DNA of 32,650 bases from assembly GCA_021787035.1 (NCBI GenBank), contig JAJYMM010000147.1:1-32650 (forward strand). Direction: 5' to 3'. The notes below the pieces were generated by a model. That model saw nothing but the letters and a program-made list of their open reading frames with translations, did not search any database and was not told the DNA's origin. The translations under genes and the position numbers were made by a program. This document shows, in pieces, positions 17,216 through 25,312 of the stretch; position 1 is the stretch's first letter; each line of letters opens with the position of its first letter. The stretch comes from Actinomycetes bacterium (GTDB lineage Bacteria > Actinomycetota > Acidimicrobiia > Acidimicrobiales > Palsa-688).

Positions 17216-17395
17216 TCAAGCAGCACGCTGCTGGTCATCGCCCGAGGACGACCCGAGGTCGAGCAGATCCTCTGGCTGGCCTTCGGTTGCCTTGGCGCTC
17301 GAGTCGCCCTGGTCGCCCTGGTCGCCCATCTGCCACTCGACAACGTAGGAACAGCTGGGGGCGGATTCTCGAGGGGCCTCAAGCAACATCGTCAT
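17216..17395 (-). CDS. Small acidic hypothetical protein (59 residues)
   Basis: This short minus-strand frame begins at ATG 17395, overlapping the end of the HAD-like gene by 17 bases in another frame. Its codons are GC-rich in the third position through WQMGDQGDQGDSSAK and EDLLDLGSSSGDDQQ. The product is acidic, without a membrane segment, and includes a 9-bp repeat giving DQG units. I recognise no family. It may be a small coupled protein or simply antisense of noncoding DNA. The 226 bases between it and the kinase gene at 16989 show nothing recognisable. Confidence 0.3.
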   Translation of the reverse strand: MTMLLEAPRESAPSCSYVVEWQMGDQGDQGDSSAKATEGQPEDLLDLGSSSGDDQQRAA

Positions 17396-18143
17396 ACCCA
17401 CATCCGAGCGTACGCCGGTAGTAGGGCGGTGCAACCGAGGTGCAGACCGTGTGGAGGTTCGGCTGGGCGAAGAGCGTATGGACTTGTCGGTAAATCGTGG
17501 AGTGGAGGGCCGCGATCAACCTGGCCCGGGCCACTTCCACTACTGCCGCTGGGCTGTCAGTCTCCATCCCACCCTCAGCCTCGGCAAGCCTTCCCGCGAG
17601 TTGGCGGTAGCCGAGGATGTCGGCGACCCACCTCGAAATGTCGTGGCGGGGGCAATGGTGGCGAAGGACGTTGAGCCCGCAGGCGACGAGGACCGACTCC
17701 AGCTCCGCAAGGCTCCCCGCCGTCGAGCCGGTCAGTTGGTCTGTCAAGTCCCGGAAATAGAAGCGCCTATCTAGGGCCAGCCTCCCCACGGCGTATTTGT
17801 GGTCGTGGCGGTGGTGGGCTGTTATCCGGTGGCCCGGCGCGGTCCAGTTCACGCCACGAGCGTCCAGTACGCTACGAATGGCTGCGTCCACCGGGTCGGC
17901 AAGGTCCCGAATGCCTAGGGGTGAAGCGAGGACGGCGCCGTTTTCGGCAACCACGGCGCTCAGCTCGACTCGGAGCCGGGGGAACGCAATGTCGAGGTCT
18001 TCGAGCGTGCGCCCGGTGACGGCGATGACCCTCAGCCCACGCGCTATCACCTGACGCAATGCTGCAAGGGTCTCGGCCTCCACGCGGTCGTGCTCCGCGA
18101 GCGTGCCGTCGAGGTCGACCGCTACGGCGCGAAAAAGCCCCAT
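17379..18143 (-). CDS. HAD-superfamily phosphatase-like protein with atypical C-terminus
   Basis: The 254-residue protein opens with HAD motif I FRAVAVDLDGTLAEHD (nucleophile Asp about residue 9, acid Asp about 11) and motif II VIAVTGRTLEDLD. VVAENGAVL follows, as in the Cof/HAD-IIB group, which hydrolyses sugar or nucleotide phosphates. The expected C-terminal motif III Lys and motif IV GD-x-x-ND are not visible; the last 100 residues (from about LESVLVACGLNVL) follow no HAD pattern I know. The catalytic site may therefore be incomplete, or the cap differs. The ATG at 18143 fits the fold; an in-frame GTG lies 24 bases upstream. It is divergent from the HtrA-like gene. Confidence 0.75.
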   Translation of the reverse strand: MGLFRAVAVDLDGTLAEHDRVEAETLAALRQVIARGLRVIAVTGRTLEDLDIAFPRLRVELSAVVAENGAVLASPLGIRDLADPVDAAIRSVLDARGVNWTAPGHRITAHHRHDHKYAVGRLALDRRFYFRDLTDQLTGSTAGSLAELESVLVACGLNVLRHHCPRHDISRWVADILGYRQLAGRLAEAEGGMETDSPAAVVEVARARLIAALHSTIYRQVHTLFAQPNLHTVCTSVAPPYYRRTLGCGYDDVA

Positions 18144-18359
18144 TACAGGCGTCGGTACCTTTTGCACTTCACCCCCCGTCACGCTGGAGCGATGGTTCGT
18201 CGGACCAGTATGACCGTCACGGCGCATCTTGTTCCAGGGCCCAAGGTCACGGCGAAAGAACGTGCCCAGTTTCTTTCTCGCATCTGCGTTCACCCGGGAT
18301 CACGCCTCTCCCTCCATCTCGGCTGCGCACGATCTCTATACGCACTGCGCACTGGCTTG

Positions 18360-18394
18360 TTGAAATAAAAAGGGTCGTGCGTTATAGGACGCAC
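18360..18394 (+). promoter_or_regulatory. Promoter of the HtrA-like gene with palindrome over the -10 box
   Basis: TTGAAA at 18360-18365 and TATAGG at 18383-18388 are separated by 17 bases, a good housekeeping-type promoter. GTGCGT (18377-18382) and ACGCAC (18389-18394) flank the -10 hexamer as a perfect 6-bp inverted repeat whose spacer is the -10 box itself. A bound repressor would block the promoter. The transcript start would be about 30 bases before the ATG. Confidence 0.6.
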
Positions 18395-18426
18395 CTTTCG
18401 AAGAGCTGGAAAGAAGGAGATTTGCC

Positions 18427-19509
18427 ATGCCCCGTGGCGAACACGCAAAACCGCACCCTTGGCGCCCCCTAGGAGTATTGGTGCCCGCCGTATCGGTCGC
18501 CGTCCTGCTGGTGGCCACGACCACTGAGGCCATCCCGCTGGCGGGGGCTGCCCCCGATCCCGCAGCCTCGAAGATCGCCGCGCCCGTCCAAGGGGCCACT
18601 GCGCTGGCGATAGAGACGGCCTTTGTCCGCGTTGTGAAAGCGGTCAGCCCGTCAGTGGTAGAGATATCAACGACTTCGAGCCTCGGTTCTGGCGTCGTGT
18701 TTGACACGAAGGGGGACATCGTCACCAACGCCCATGTTGTCGGCAACGCCGGGCAGTTTACCGTGTCGATGTCCAACGGCCGCCAGATCGCGGCCAACCT
18801 GGTCGGCACGTACATGCCCGATGACTTGGCAGTGATCAGGCTGTCATCCCCGGTGCTGGGCCTGAAGCCCGCCACCTTCGGCAATTCGGCGGGCCTGGAG
18901 GTCGGCGACCTGGTCCTCGCGATCGGCAGCCCGTTCGGGTTGGCAGGCTCGGTCACTGACGGAATCGTCAGCTTCAACGGGCGCACTGAGAGCGAAGGGA
19001 GCGGCGTGGTCATACCCGACCTCGTGCAGACGAGCGCGGCCATAAACCCAGGCAATAGCGGTGGGGCCCTCGTGGGCCTTTCTGGTGAAGTGGTGGGGAT
19101 CCCAACAATGGTCGCCTCCAACGGTTCGTCGGCGGCTGCAGGTGTTGGCTTCGCGGTGGCCTCCAACACAGTGAAGTTGATTGCCCCCCAACTGATCAGT
19201 TCCGGAAAGGTCACCAAGGCCGGCCGCGCCGCCCTCGGCATTAGCGGCACGGACGGGATTACCTTCACCGGTCAGGCGGGCGGTGTCATAGTTACTGCCA
19301 CGCAGGCCAACGGGCCGGCCGTCCGCGCCGGGATCAAAGTCGGGGACATCATCACCGCCATAGACGGGCAAGCGACATTGGACCTGACGTCGCTGCAGAG
19401 CGTCCTCGCTGGCATGAAGCCTGGGGCCCGGGTGAAGGTTGCCGTAACAAACCAGACAGGCCAGAAGCGGACCGCCACCGCGGTGCTCGGCGATCTCGCC
19501 CAGATTTGA
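18427..19509 (+). CDS. HtrA/DegP-type (S1C) serine protease with PDZ domain
   Basis: The 360-residue protease handles misfolded proteins outside the cytoplasm. After a basic N-terminus it has one hydrophobic segment (about 16-38, ending PLAGAAP) that acts as signal peptide or anchor. A trypsin-like domain carries the triad His103 (TNAHVV), Asp133 (DDLAVIR) and Ser211 (NPGNSGGAL). A single PDZ domain occupies about 270-350 (GPAVRAGIKVGDIITAIDG). The short N-terminus and single PDZ match actinobacterial HtrA/PepD proteins. AAGGAGA lies seven bases before the ATG. Its promoter carries a palindrome, so it is probably repressed under non-stress conditions. Confidence 0.95.
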   Translation: MPRGEHAKPHPWRPLGVLVPAVSVAVLLVATTTEAIPLAGAAPDPAASKIAAPVQGATALAIETAFVRVVKAVSPSVVEISTTSSLGSGVVFDTKGDIVTNAHVVGNAGQFTVSMSNGRQIAANLVGTYMPDDLAVIRLSSPVLGLKPATFGNSAGLEVGDLVLAIGSPFGLAGSVTDGIVSFNGRTESEGSGVVIPDLVQTSAAINPGNSGGALVGLSGEVVGIPTMVASNGSSAAAGVGFAVASNTVKLIAPQLISSGKVTKAGRAALGISGTDGITFTGQAGGVIVTATQANGPAVRAGIKVGDIITAIDGQATLDLTSLQSVLAGMKPGARVKVAVTNQTGQKRTATAVLGDLAQI

Positions 19510-19636
19510 CCGCCCGTCGCAGGCCTCCTCATAATAATGGACCTATTCCTGACCTGTGCCACGATGCGCATCGCCGGGAACCCCTCCAGCACCGGCCCAC
19601 CGCTCGGAGCTGTTTCAAGGTGACGATCGGCCATGA

Positions 19637-20299
19637 TCAATCCCACCGAGACACCGCCCAGAAAAGACAAGGGCGCTCCCCGCCCTCCGGCGCCGGTTGG
19701 CCCCTGTGGCAAGCGAGCACCGGGTTGGCCTTGTGCAGCGCCCGCTCGTAGACCGCGCGTCTAACAAGCACACTCCCCCAAGCCCTGGCGCGCGCCTCTT
19801 CGCCAGGGCCGGGGAACCCATAGGCCGCATCGACCGCAAAACTCTCCGGGTGGGCCACAAGCTGGTAACCCTGGCGCCGGAGCCATCTGGTGGTCGGCCT
19901 CGTGGTGGCACCTGATAGGGAGGCGCGGCCACCTGAGAAGGGGAACGTCAAGTGGGTATCGAAGGCGGCCGCACTGCTTCCCTCTTTGGCCCGGCCGAGT
20001 GCGTGGAGCCAGTCACGGGCCCCCGGACGATCGACGCCCGCGGCGGTGGGGATGCTCACGCGCCGCGTGCCCGGTTTGGTCCCGTGATGGCGGGGGGCAG
20101 AGGCGCTCATGCGAAGGGCGTCGGCGGGGCTTCCCACAATGAGAAGATCCGGCCGGACGACGCCATCGCGGGGCAAGGTGCTGGTGCTCTCCACATGCAC
20201 TCGGATACATGGGTGGACGTCTTGTGCCCCGGCCAATATCGCTTCGGCGATGCTGCGAGTGTTGTTCAAACCGCCTTCGTACACGACCGTCACGTCCAT
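19637..20299 (-). CDS. Flavodoxin-like protein
   Basis: The 220-residue protein starts with the FMN phosphate-loop pattern VVYEGGLNNTRSIAEAI (residues 5-21). It continues with LLIVGSPADALRMS, the flavin-stacking loop region of the flavodoxin fold. Such proteins carry electrons or act as small reductases in stress regulons. The ATG at 20299 has AGAGGAG eight bases upstream, which settles the start against the longer frame. The C-terminal 40 residues after VRRAVYERALHKA are less typical. Upstream (20348-20391) lie four 11-bp-spaced CTCCAC-type repeats reading toward this gene; it is divergent from a response regulator and convergent with the HtrA-like gene. Confidence 0.8.
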   Translation of the reverse strand: MDVTVVYEGGLNNTRSIAEAILAGAQDVHPCIRVHVESTSTLPRDGVVRPDLLIVGSPADALRMSASAPRHHGTKPGTRRVSIPTAAGVDRPGARDWLHALGRAKEGSSAAAFDTHLTFPFSGGRASLSGATTRPTTRWLRRQGYQLVAHPESFAVDAAYGFPGPGEEARARAWGSVLVRRAVYERALHKANPVLACHRGQPAPEGGERPCLFWAVSRWD

Positions 20300-20347
20300 T
20301 GCTGCTCCTCTGCGATCGAACTTGCACTCCGGTTTTGCCACAGTCCG

Positions 20348-20391
20348 GTGGGTCCGATGTGGAGGCGACGTGGAGTTGGCGTGGAGGCTTG
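20348..20391 (-). promoter_or_regulatory. 11-bp direct repeats (site A), likely response-regulator binding site
   Basis: On the plus strand GTGGAG occurs at 20359, 20370 and 20381, exactly 11 bases apart; a degenerate GTGGGT lies one step earlier at 20348. Read toward the flavodoxin gene this is CTCCAC-N5 repeated. The site is 49-60 bases from that start codon and about 100 bases from the regulator start. The same array precedes four other genes in the window. Confidence 0.65.
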
Positions 20392-20486
20392 TGACCCTAG
20401 GGCACAAGGTCACAAATAGCATGACACTCTGCACTTTGGTCTCCATATGGGCTATACGTGAGAAATACTGGGCTAGGAGGGAGCGC

Positions 20487-21197
20487 GTGTCAGACGCGGT
20501 GTTGATAGTCGAAGACGAGTACAAGCTGCGAGAGCTCGTCAGGTCATACTTTGAGCACGAGGGTCTCGTGGTCTACTCGACCGGCTCGGGCGCAGAGGCT
20601 ATCGAAATCGGGCGCCAGGGGGCCCTGGACCTTGTCGTGCTCGACCTAGGCCTTCCAGACGTCCCTGGGGAGGAGGTCGCGCGCGAGCTACGGAAGTCCT
20701 CCGACGTAGCGCTCCTCGTCCTCACTGCCAAGACCGAGGAGCGGGACCGGATCGCGGGGTTCGAGTTTGGTGCGGACGATTATGTCACCAAGCCGTTCAG
20801 CCCGAGAGAGCTCGTCTTGCGCGCGAAGGCGCTGCTGCGCCGGGGCCGAGCGCCGGCCGAACCAGCGGGGCCCGTATCCTTCGGGGGTGGAGAGCTCGTC
20901 GTCGACGAGGACCTCCACCGTGTGTGGGTGCGCGGGGCGCTGGTGGAGCTGACGCCCACCGAGTGGGGTGTGCTCACTGCGCTCGCCAGGGTGCCGGGGC
21001 GCGTCTATTCGCGCTATGAGCTGATCAACCTGGTGAGGGGGTACGAGTTTGACGGCTACGAGCGGACCATGAACTCCCACATCAAAAACCTGCGCCGCAA
21101 GGTGGAGCTCTCCGCGGGCAAGCCGCGGGTGATCGAGACGGTCCTCGGTGCCGGCTACAGGCTCGGTCTCGGCAAGGACCACCAGCAAGCAACCTAA
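20487..21197 (+). CDS. OmpR/PhoB-family response regulator
   Basis: The 236-residue regulator has a receiver with acidic pair EDE, phospho-acceptor Asp53 (VVLDLGLPD), Thr in VLTAKTEE, Lys in DDYVTKPF, and a winged helix (TPTEWGVLTALAR to GAGYRLG). The GTG at 20487 has AGGAGG six bases upstream. This is decisive: the longer frame from 20109 is antisense to the flavodoxin gene. It shares its upstream region with site A of the 11-bp repeats, so it is my best candidate for the protein that binds them. Its kinase is probably the one at 23670-25031, beyond the convergent CtpE-like gene. Confidence 0.93.
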   Translation: MSDAVLIVEDEYKLRELVRSYFEHEGLVVYSTGSGAEAIEIGRQGALDLVVLDLGLPDVPGEEVARELRKSSDVALLVLTAKTEERDRIAGFEFGADDYVTKPFSPRELVLRAKALLRRGRAPAEPAGPVSFGGGELVVDEDLHRVWVRGALVELTPTEWGVLTALARVPGRVYSRYELINLVRGYEFDGYERTMNSHIKNLRRKVELSAGKPRVIETVLGAGYRLGLGKDHQQAT

Positions 21198-21234
21198 CGG
21201 CTGGGTTCATTCCTCCGTAATTCCCTTACTTTTT

Positions 21235-21252
21235 CCAACCGCTAGCGGTCGG
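21235..21252. other. 18-bp near-perfect palindrome between convergent genes
   Basis: CCAACCGCTAGCGGTCGG lies between the regulator and CtpE-like gene ends, with a perfect 12-bp core ACCGCTAGCGGT and one mismatched pair outside it. T residues precede rather than follow it on the plus strand, and A residues follow on the minus strand, so it is not a standard terminator. Confidence 0.4.
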
Positions 21253-21289
21253 CGGGGACTAGCTCGTGGGGTGAGCGCGGGGCTCGTAG

Positions 21290-23686
21290 TCAGGTCTCCT
21301 CACCTTTTGCGCGCCGACCGGGCCAGGCTGGACCCCGCTTTGCAAGAAGCCAGCCCAAGACCGCCAAGACGGGAGCTGTCACGGCTACCACGGTGAGGAG
21401 GCTCTCCACGGAAGGAACTGCGAAAGCGAAGAGCCGACGGAGCCATGGGAACCCGACCGCGACCACGCCGCCGAAGGCCATGGCCACCACGAGAAGGGCG
21501 CGCCACGCCGACAGCGGTCTCGCCAGCCACCCGAGGACAAACATCGCCACAACAAACAGGGCAATGATGGTGGCCATCCGCGCCTGGTCCACAGGCGCAT
21601 TGACTACCTCACGTGAGGCCGCGTAGGCGCCTAGCGCAGCGGTGCTTGCACCGAGCCCGGTCGGGACGCTGAAGCGCAACACCCGAGACAGGAAGTGTGG
21701 TTTTGCCATGGGTGCACCGGGGGCTAGGGCCAGGAAGAAAGCGGGGACCCCTATGGTGAGCGAGCTCACAACCGTAAGCTCGCGCGGGTAAAAGGGGTAT
21801 TGCCATGCGAGGGCGCCCACGACAGTCGCGATGAAAGCCGCGTACACCGTCTTGGTGACGAAAAGGTTCGCCACTCGCTCGATGTTGGCAATGACCCGCC
21901 GGCCCTCGTCTAGGACTGAGGGCACAGTGGCGAAAGCGCTGTCCAGCAGCACGATACTGCCCACGGCCCGGCAGGCTTGGCTCCCCGAACCCATCGCAAT
22001 GGCGATGTCCGCTTGCTTTAGGGCAGGGATGTCGTTCACTCCGTCGCCCGTCATTGCGACTACGTGGCCCGACCTGCGGAGCGCTTCGACGATGACTTTT
22101 TTCTCCGCGGGCCGCACGCGGGCAAAGATGTTTGTGCCTTCTACGGTGGTGACGAGCTCTTCTGGGTCCGCCGGCAGCGTCCTTGCGTCGCAGACGTGGC
22201 CGCCCACTGGTATCCCCACCCGCTCGGCAACCGCAGTGACGGCCGACGCGCCATCGCCGGAGATCACTTTCACTGTGACGCCCTGGGCCTGCAGGTAGCC
22301 GACGGTCTCGGCGGCATCGGGCCGGACCTCTTCCGCAAGCACCACAGCCCCAAGGGGGCGCAACCTTTCCGGCAGCGTTGTTCCATCCAGGGGCAGGTCG
22401 GTACCCGCTATCACCAAGACGCGCCTCCCCGCCTCCTCTGCCATCAGTTGCTCAAGGCGCGCCCCCGCGCCCTCTGGGAAGACGACGTCCGCCCCACCGA
22501 GCACGAAGCTCCCTCGCCCTTCGAACTGCGCAGCGCTCCATTTGCGTTCCGACGAAAAGGGCGTGGTCGCCTGCAACCCCCAACCCGCCGGCACAGCGAA
22601 AGCCTCTCCTACGGCGCGAAGAGTCGCATTTGGCGCCGCGTCTGCGGCAGCGAGGGCCCCAAGCGCTTCCTCTAACGGCCCTTCCCCCAGCCTCTGGAGC
22701 CGCGCGAGGGTCATCCCGGGAACTGTGAGGGTGCCAGTTTTGTCGATGCACAATACGTCCACACGAGCCAGGCTCTCTATCGCAGGCAAGGCTTGCACCA
22801 ACACCCGCTGCCGTGCCAGGCGCAGCGCACCGAGGGCGAACGCCATGGTCGTCAGCAGGACCAGCCCTTCGGGCACCATCGCAGCGACGCCCGCTACGGC
22901 GCCACGCAGAGCCTCGGGCACCCCTAGATGCGAACGTACGAGCTGGCTCGTGATCAGGAGGGCCGCGACTGGTCCGATGCCGTAGCTGATGACTCGTAGG
23001 ACCCTGTTCGCACCGGACTGAAGCTCCGAGTACGTACCACTGAAGCGTTTGGCTTCGAGCTGGATCTTTTGGGCGAAGGAGTCTCCCCCGACTCGCATTA
23101 CGCGGGCAAACCCCGTGCCCGCCAGCACGGCGCTCCCTGACAACACTTCGTCGCCTACCGCCTTCAGCACCGGCTGAGCTTCTCCCGACAAAAGGGATTC
23201 GTCCACCTCGAGGCCGCTGGCCGCTACCACTTCGGCGTCGGCCACAACCTGGTCGCCCGGTACGAGCGCGAGGATATCGTCAACTACGACCTCGTTCGTC
23301 TGGTACTCGGCCATGGCGCCCTCGCGCACGAGGCGCGCCTTGGGCGCGCTAAGCACCGCCAGGCCGTCGAGCACGTGCTTGGCCCGCACCTCTTGGATGA
23401 TCCCGATTGCCGCATTGACGGCTATCACGCCCCCGAACAGCCCGTCTTGAGGAGGCCCAACGATCACCACCACAACCAAGAGCCCTCCCAGTATGGCATT
23501 GAACCTGGTGAGCAGGTTGGCACGAAGGATCTGCCCGACCGTACGGCTCACCCGCGCCGCGCCGGTGTTGACCTTTCCGGCGGCGACGCGCTCGCGCACG
23601 CCACCAGCATCGAGGCCCAGCGGTACCACCATCCCGGATGTCCCAGGTGTCGCGACTGGGACGTGCAGGTCAGCTGGGCCAGACAA
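21290..23686 (-). CDS. P-type cation ATPase, CtpE-like
   Basis: This is a 798-residue membrane pump close in length to mycobacterial CtpE (797), which is linked to calcium uptake. It has the actuator loop (LLSGEAQPV), M4 segment MVPEGLVLL, phosphorylation motif CIDKTGTLT (Asp about 315) and hinge MTGDGVNDIPALKQADIAIA. There are no heavy-metal CPx residues and no N-terminal metal-binding domain. The likely TTG start at 23686 overlaps the end of the kinase gene by 17 bases, suggesting coupled translation; an ATG at 23632 is an alternative. Gene order peptide-kinase-pump suggests that the kinase senses the ion or the related stress. Confidence 0.9.
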   Translation of the reverse strand: MSGPADLHVPVATPGTSGMVVPLGLDAGGVRERVAAGKVNTGAARVSRTVGQILRANLLTRFNAILGGLLVVVVIVGPPQDGLFGGVIAVNAAIGIIQEVRAKHVLDGLAVLSAPKARLVREGAMAEYQTNEVVVDDILALVPGDQVVADAEVVAASGLEVDESLLSGEAQPVLKAVGDEVLSGSAVLAGTGFARVMRVGGDSFAQKIQLEAKRFSGTYSELQSGANRVLRVISYGIGPVAALLITSQLVRSHLGVPEALRGAVAGVAAMVPEGLVLLTTMAFALGALRLARQRVLVQALPAIESLARVDVLCIDKTGTLTVPGMTLARLQRLGEGPLEEALGALAAADAAPNATLRAVGEAFAVPAGWGLQATTPFSSERKWSAAQFEGRGSFVLGGADVVFPEGAGARLEQLMAEEAGRRVLVIAGTDLPLDGTTLPERLRPLGAVVLAEEVRPDAAETVGYLQAQGVTVKVISGDGASAVTAVAERVGIPVGGHVCDARTLPADPEELVTTVEGTNIFARVRPAEKKVIVEALRRSGHVVAMTGDGVNDIPALKQADIAIAMGSGSQACRAVGSIVLLDSAFATVPSVLDEGRRVIANIERVANLFVTKTVYAAFIATVVGALAWQYPFYPRELTVVSSLTIGVPAFFLALAPGAPMAKPHFLSRVLRFSVPTGLGASTAALGAYAASREVVNAPVDQARMATIIALFVVAMFVLGWLARPLSAWRALLVVAMAFGGVVAVGFPWLRRLFAFAVPSVESLLTVVAVTAPVLAVLGWLLAKRGPAWPGRRAKGEET

Positions 23687-25031
23687 GCTCTTTGCCCTCT
23701 ACTGGCGGCTCCAGTGGCAAGCGGACCAAGAAAAGCGCACCCCCATTGGGTGCGGACGTCGCACGGACTTGCCCGCCATGTGCCTCCACGATCTGCTTTA
23801 CGACCGCGAGCCCGATCCCCGTCCCGCCTGCGGTCCGCCCTGCACTTCCCCGGAAAAACCGCTCAAAGACGCGCTCGCGCTCTTCAGCGGCTATACCTGG
23901 CCCGGTATCTGCTACCTCGAGTTGCACATAGTGCTCTCCGGCGGAGACCGCGAGACGGGCAGCCCCACCTCGAGGCGTGAACTTCCCAGCATTTTCGAGC
24001 AAGTTGGTCACGACCTGGCGTAGACGGTTGGGGTCACCCCACACGACCGCCCGCGATAGGTCCTGCACCAGATGCACGTGCCTTTCAACGAACCTCGCCT
24101 CGAGCGAGGTCGCCGCCTCAGCCGCCACGAGCGAAAGGTCGACCCAAGACCGCTCTAGAAGTAGGCCTGCTGCGTCGGCTGAAGCTAGGGTCTGCAGATC
24201 TTGGACCATCCTCGCCAGCCGGACCGCTTCCTCGTGCAAAGACGCTAGGGATTCGGGAGTTGCCTCCCTTACCCCATCGACCAGTGACTCCGTCTCGGCC
24301 TGGAGGATGGCCACCGGCGTACGCAACTCGTGGGCGATGTCGGCGACCATGACCTGGCGCAGCCTCTCGTGGCGTTCTAGAGATGCAGCCATGTGGTCGA
24401 ACGCCTGGCCTAGTTCTGCGAGCTCTCCCCTGCCGGAGGTCGCGCCGACCCGCACTCCGTTGGTCCCCGACCCGAGGGCGCGGGCGGCCTCTGACAGCCG
24501 CCGGACGGGCCTCACGATGGCCCTGGCGGCAATTACTGCGACGGCCAATGCCCCGGCCGACGCGAGTGCGGCACTGAGGAGGAGCGCACTGGCGAGCGTT
24601 GAACGAAGGTGGCGTGCCGCGGGGTCGAGGCTCCCTCTCGGGAAAGCCAACCGCAACGTTGCCACGGGTCGGCCACCCGAGGTCACTTTGCGATCAACGA
24701 GTACCGCGTTGCCGTCACGGAAGAGGCTGGAAGCCCCGGCGTCCCACAAGGCTTTCCCCGCGGGGGACCCGAGGGCGACGCCCGCCCCCGAGGCGTTGAC
24801 AAGGGCTAGGGCCGCCTTCAGGTCGGCCCCGCGCCAGCTCCCCTTGGCCGTGTAGGCATTTGTGAGGGCGGAGACAACAGCCGTTGTGGTCTCGGCGCGC
24901 TGCACTGAGGCTACGTCGCTCCGTTCTGTCAGCAGGGTTACCGCGGCGAACACCGCTTCAGCCGAGAGCGCCACCCCGATGAAGGCTCCGACGAGTTTGG
25001 CGCCGAGCCCGCCGAGGCCCCACCACCTCAC
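23670..25031 (-). CDS. Membrane sensor histidine kinase (BaeS-like architecture)
   Basis: The 453-residue kinase has a first helix about 9-30, an extracytoplasmic sensor of about 110 residues, a second helix about 145-168, HAMP, and the H-box VADIAHELRTPVA with His234. The ATP domain includes VVTNLLENAGKF, DTGPGIA and GTGIGLAVV. The GTG at 25031 overlaps the stop of the small membrane gene (GTGA), so I prefer it to the TTG at 25052. It also overlaps the CtpE-like gene downstream. No regulator gene adjoins it on this strand; the nearest unpaired one is at 20487-21197, on the other side of the pump gene. Confidence 0.92.
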   Translation of the reverse strand: MRWWGLGGLGAKLVGAFIGVALSAEAVFAAVTLLTERSDVASVQRAETTTAVVSALTNAYTAKGSWRGADLKAALALVNASGAGVALGSPAGKALWDAGASSLFRDGNAVLVDRKVTSGGRPVATLRLAFPRGSLDPAARHLRSTLASALLLSAALASAGALAVAVIAARAIVRPVRRLSEAARALGSGTNGVRVGATSGRGELAELGQAFDHMAASLERHERLRQVMVADIAHELRTPVAILQAETESLVDGVREATPESLASLHEEAVRLARMVQDLQTLASADAAGLLLERSWVDLSLVAAEAATSLEARFVERHVHLVQDLSRAVVWGDPNRLRQVVTNLLENAGKFTPRGGAARLAVSAGEHYVQLEVADTGPGIAAEERERVFERFFRGSAGRTAGGTGIGLAVVKQIVEAHGGQVRATSAPNGGALFLVRLPLEPPVEGKELVWPS

Positions 25032-25129
25032 CGCTTTGCGGCTCGGGCCCAACTCAGAGCCGCCCCAAGCAGCTCACGCCCGACGTATACGAGCACCAAA
25101 AAAACCAGCACCAAGACCACATCCGGCAC
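25028..25129 (-). CDS. Small single-helix membrane peptide (33 residues)
   Basis: A GTG at 25129, preceded by GGGAGG with five to six bases of spacing, opens a 33-codon frame beginning MPDVVLVLVFLVLVYVG, followed by RELLGAALSWARAAKR. It is one hydrophobic helix plus a basic tail. Its TGA overlaps the GTG of the kinase gene (GTGA), the usual sign of a coupled operon. The layout recalls KdpF and other tiny subunits that stabilise P-type pumps, but sequence similarity cannot be judged at this length. It could modulate the kinase or the CtpE-like pump. The frame is easily missed because of its size. Confidence 0.55.
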   Translation of the reverse strand: MPDVVLVLVFLVLVYVGRELLGAALSWARAAKR

Positions 25130-25259
25130 GGTCACCTCCCGTGGCCAGTATTGCGCAGGTCACCCAGGGGCTTTGGGCCCAAATGACCAGGTCAATTGCA
25201 CGCTACCACAGGCTCTGGGTGTATATGCCCCGTCGGAGCCGGTGAAATGAAGGCCCTTC

Positions 25260-25287
25260 CTCCACTCCGTCTCCACCTGCCCTCCAC
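25260..25287 (+). promoter_or_regulatory. 11-bp direct repeats (site B)
   Basis: CTCCAC occurs at 25260, 25271 and 25282, exactly 11 bases apart and reading toward the P1B-5 ATPase. The last copy ends 25 bases before the ATG at 25313. If translation began at the ATG at 25247, the repeats would lie inside the coding region. Confidence 0.65.
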
Positions 25288-25312
25288 AGTCCCGCCAACT
25301 CCCCGAGACCGA

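Noticed and set aside
17087..17674. 195-codon plus-strand frame antisense to the HAD-like gene
   Set aside because: Half of it is antisense to a clear HAD coding region, and its sequence has no domain or good start.
21235..21252. Terminator between the regulator and CtpE-like genes
   Set aside because: The palindrome is strong, but the T residues lie on the wrong side for both strands.
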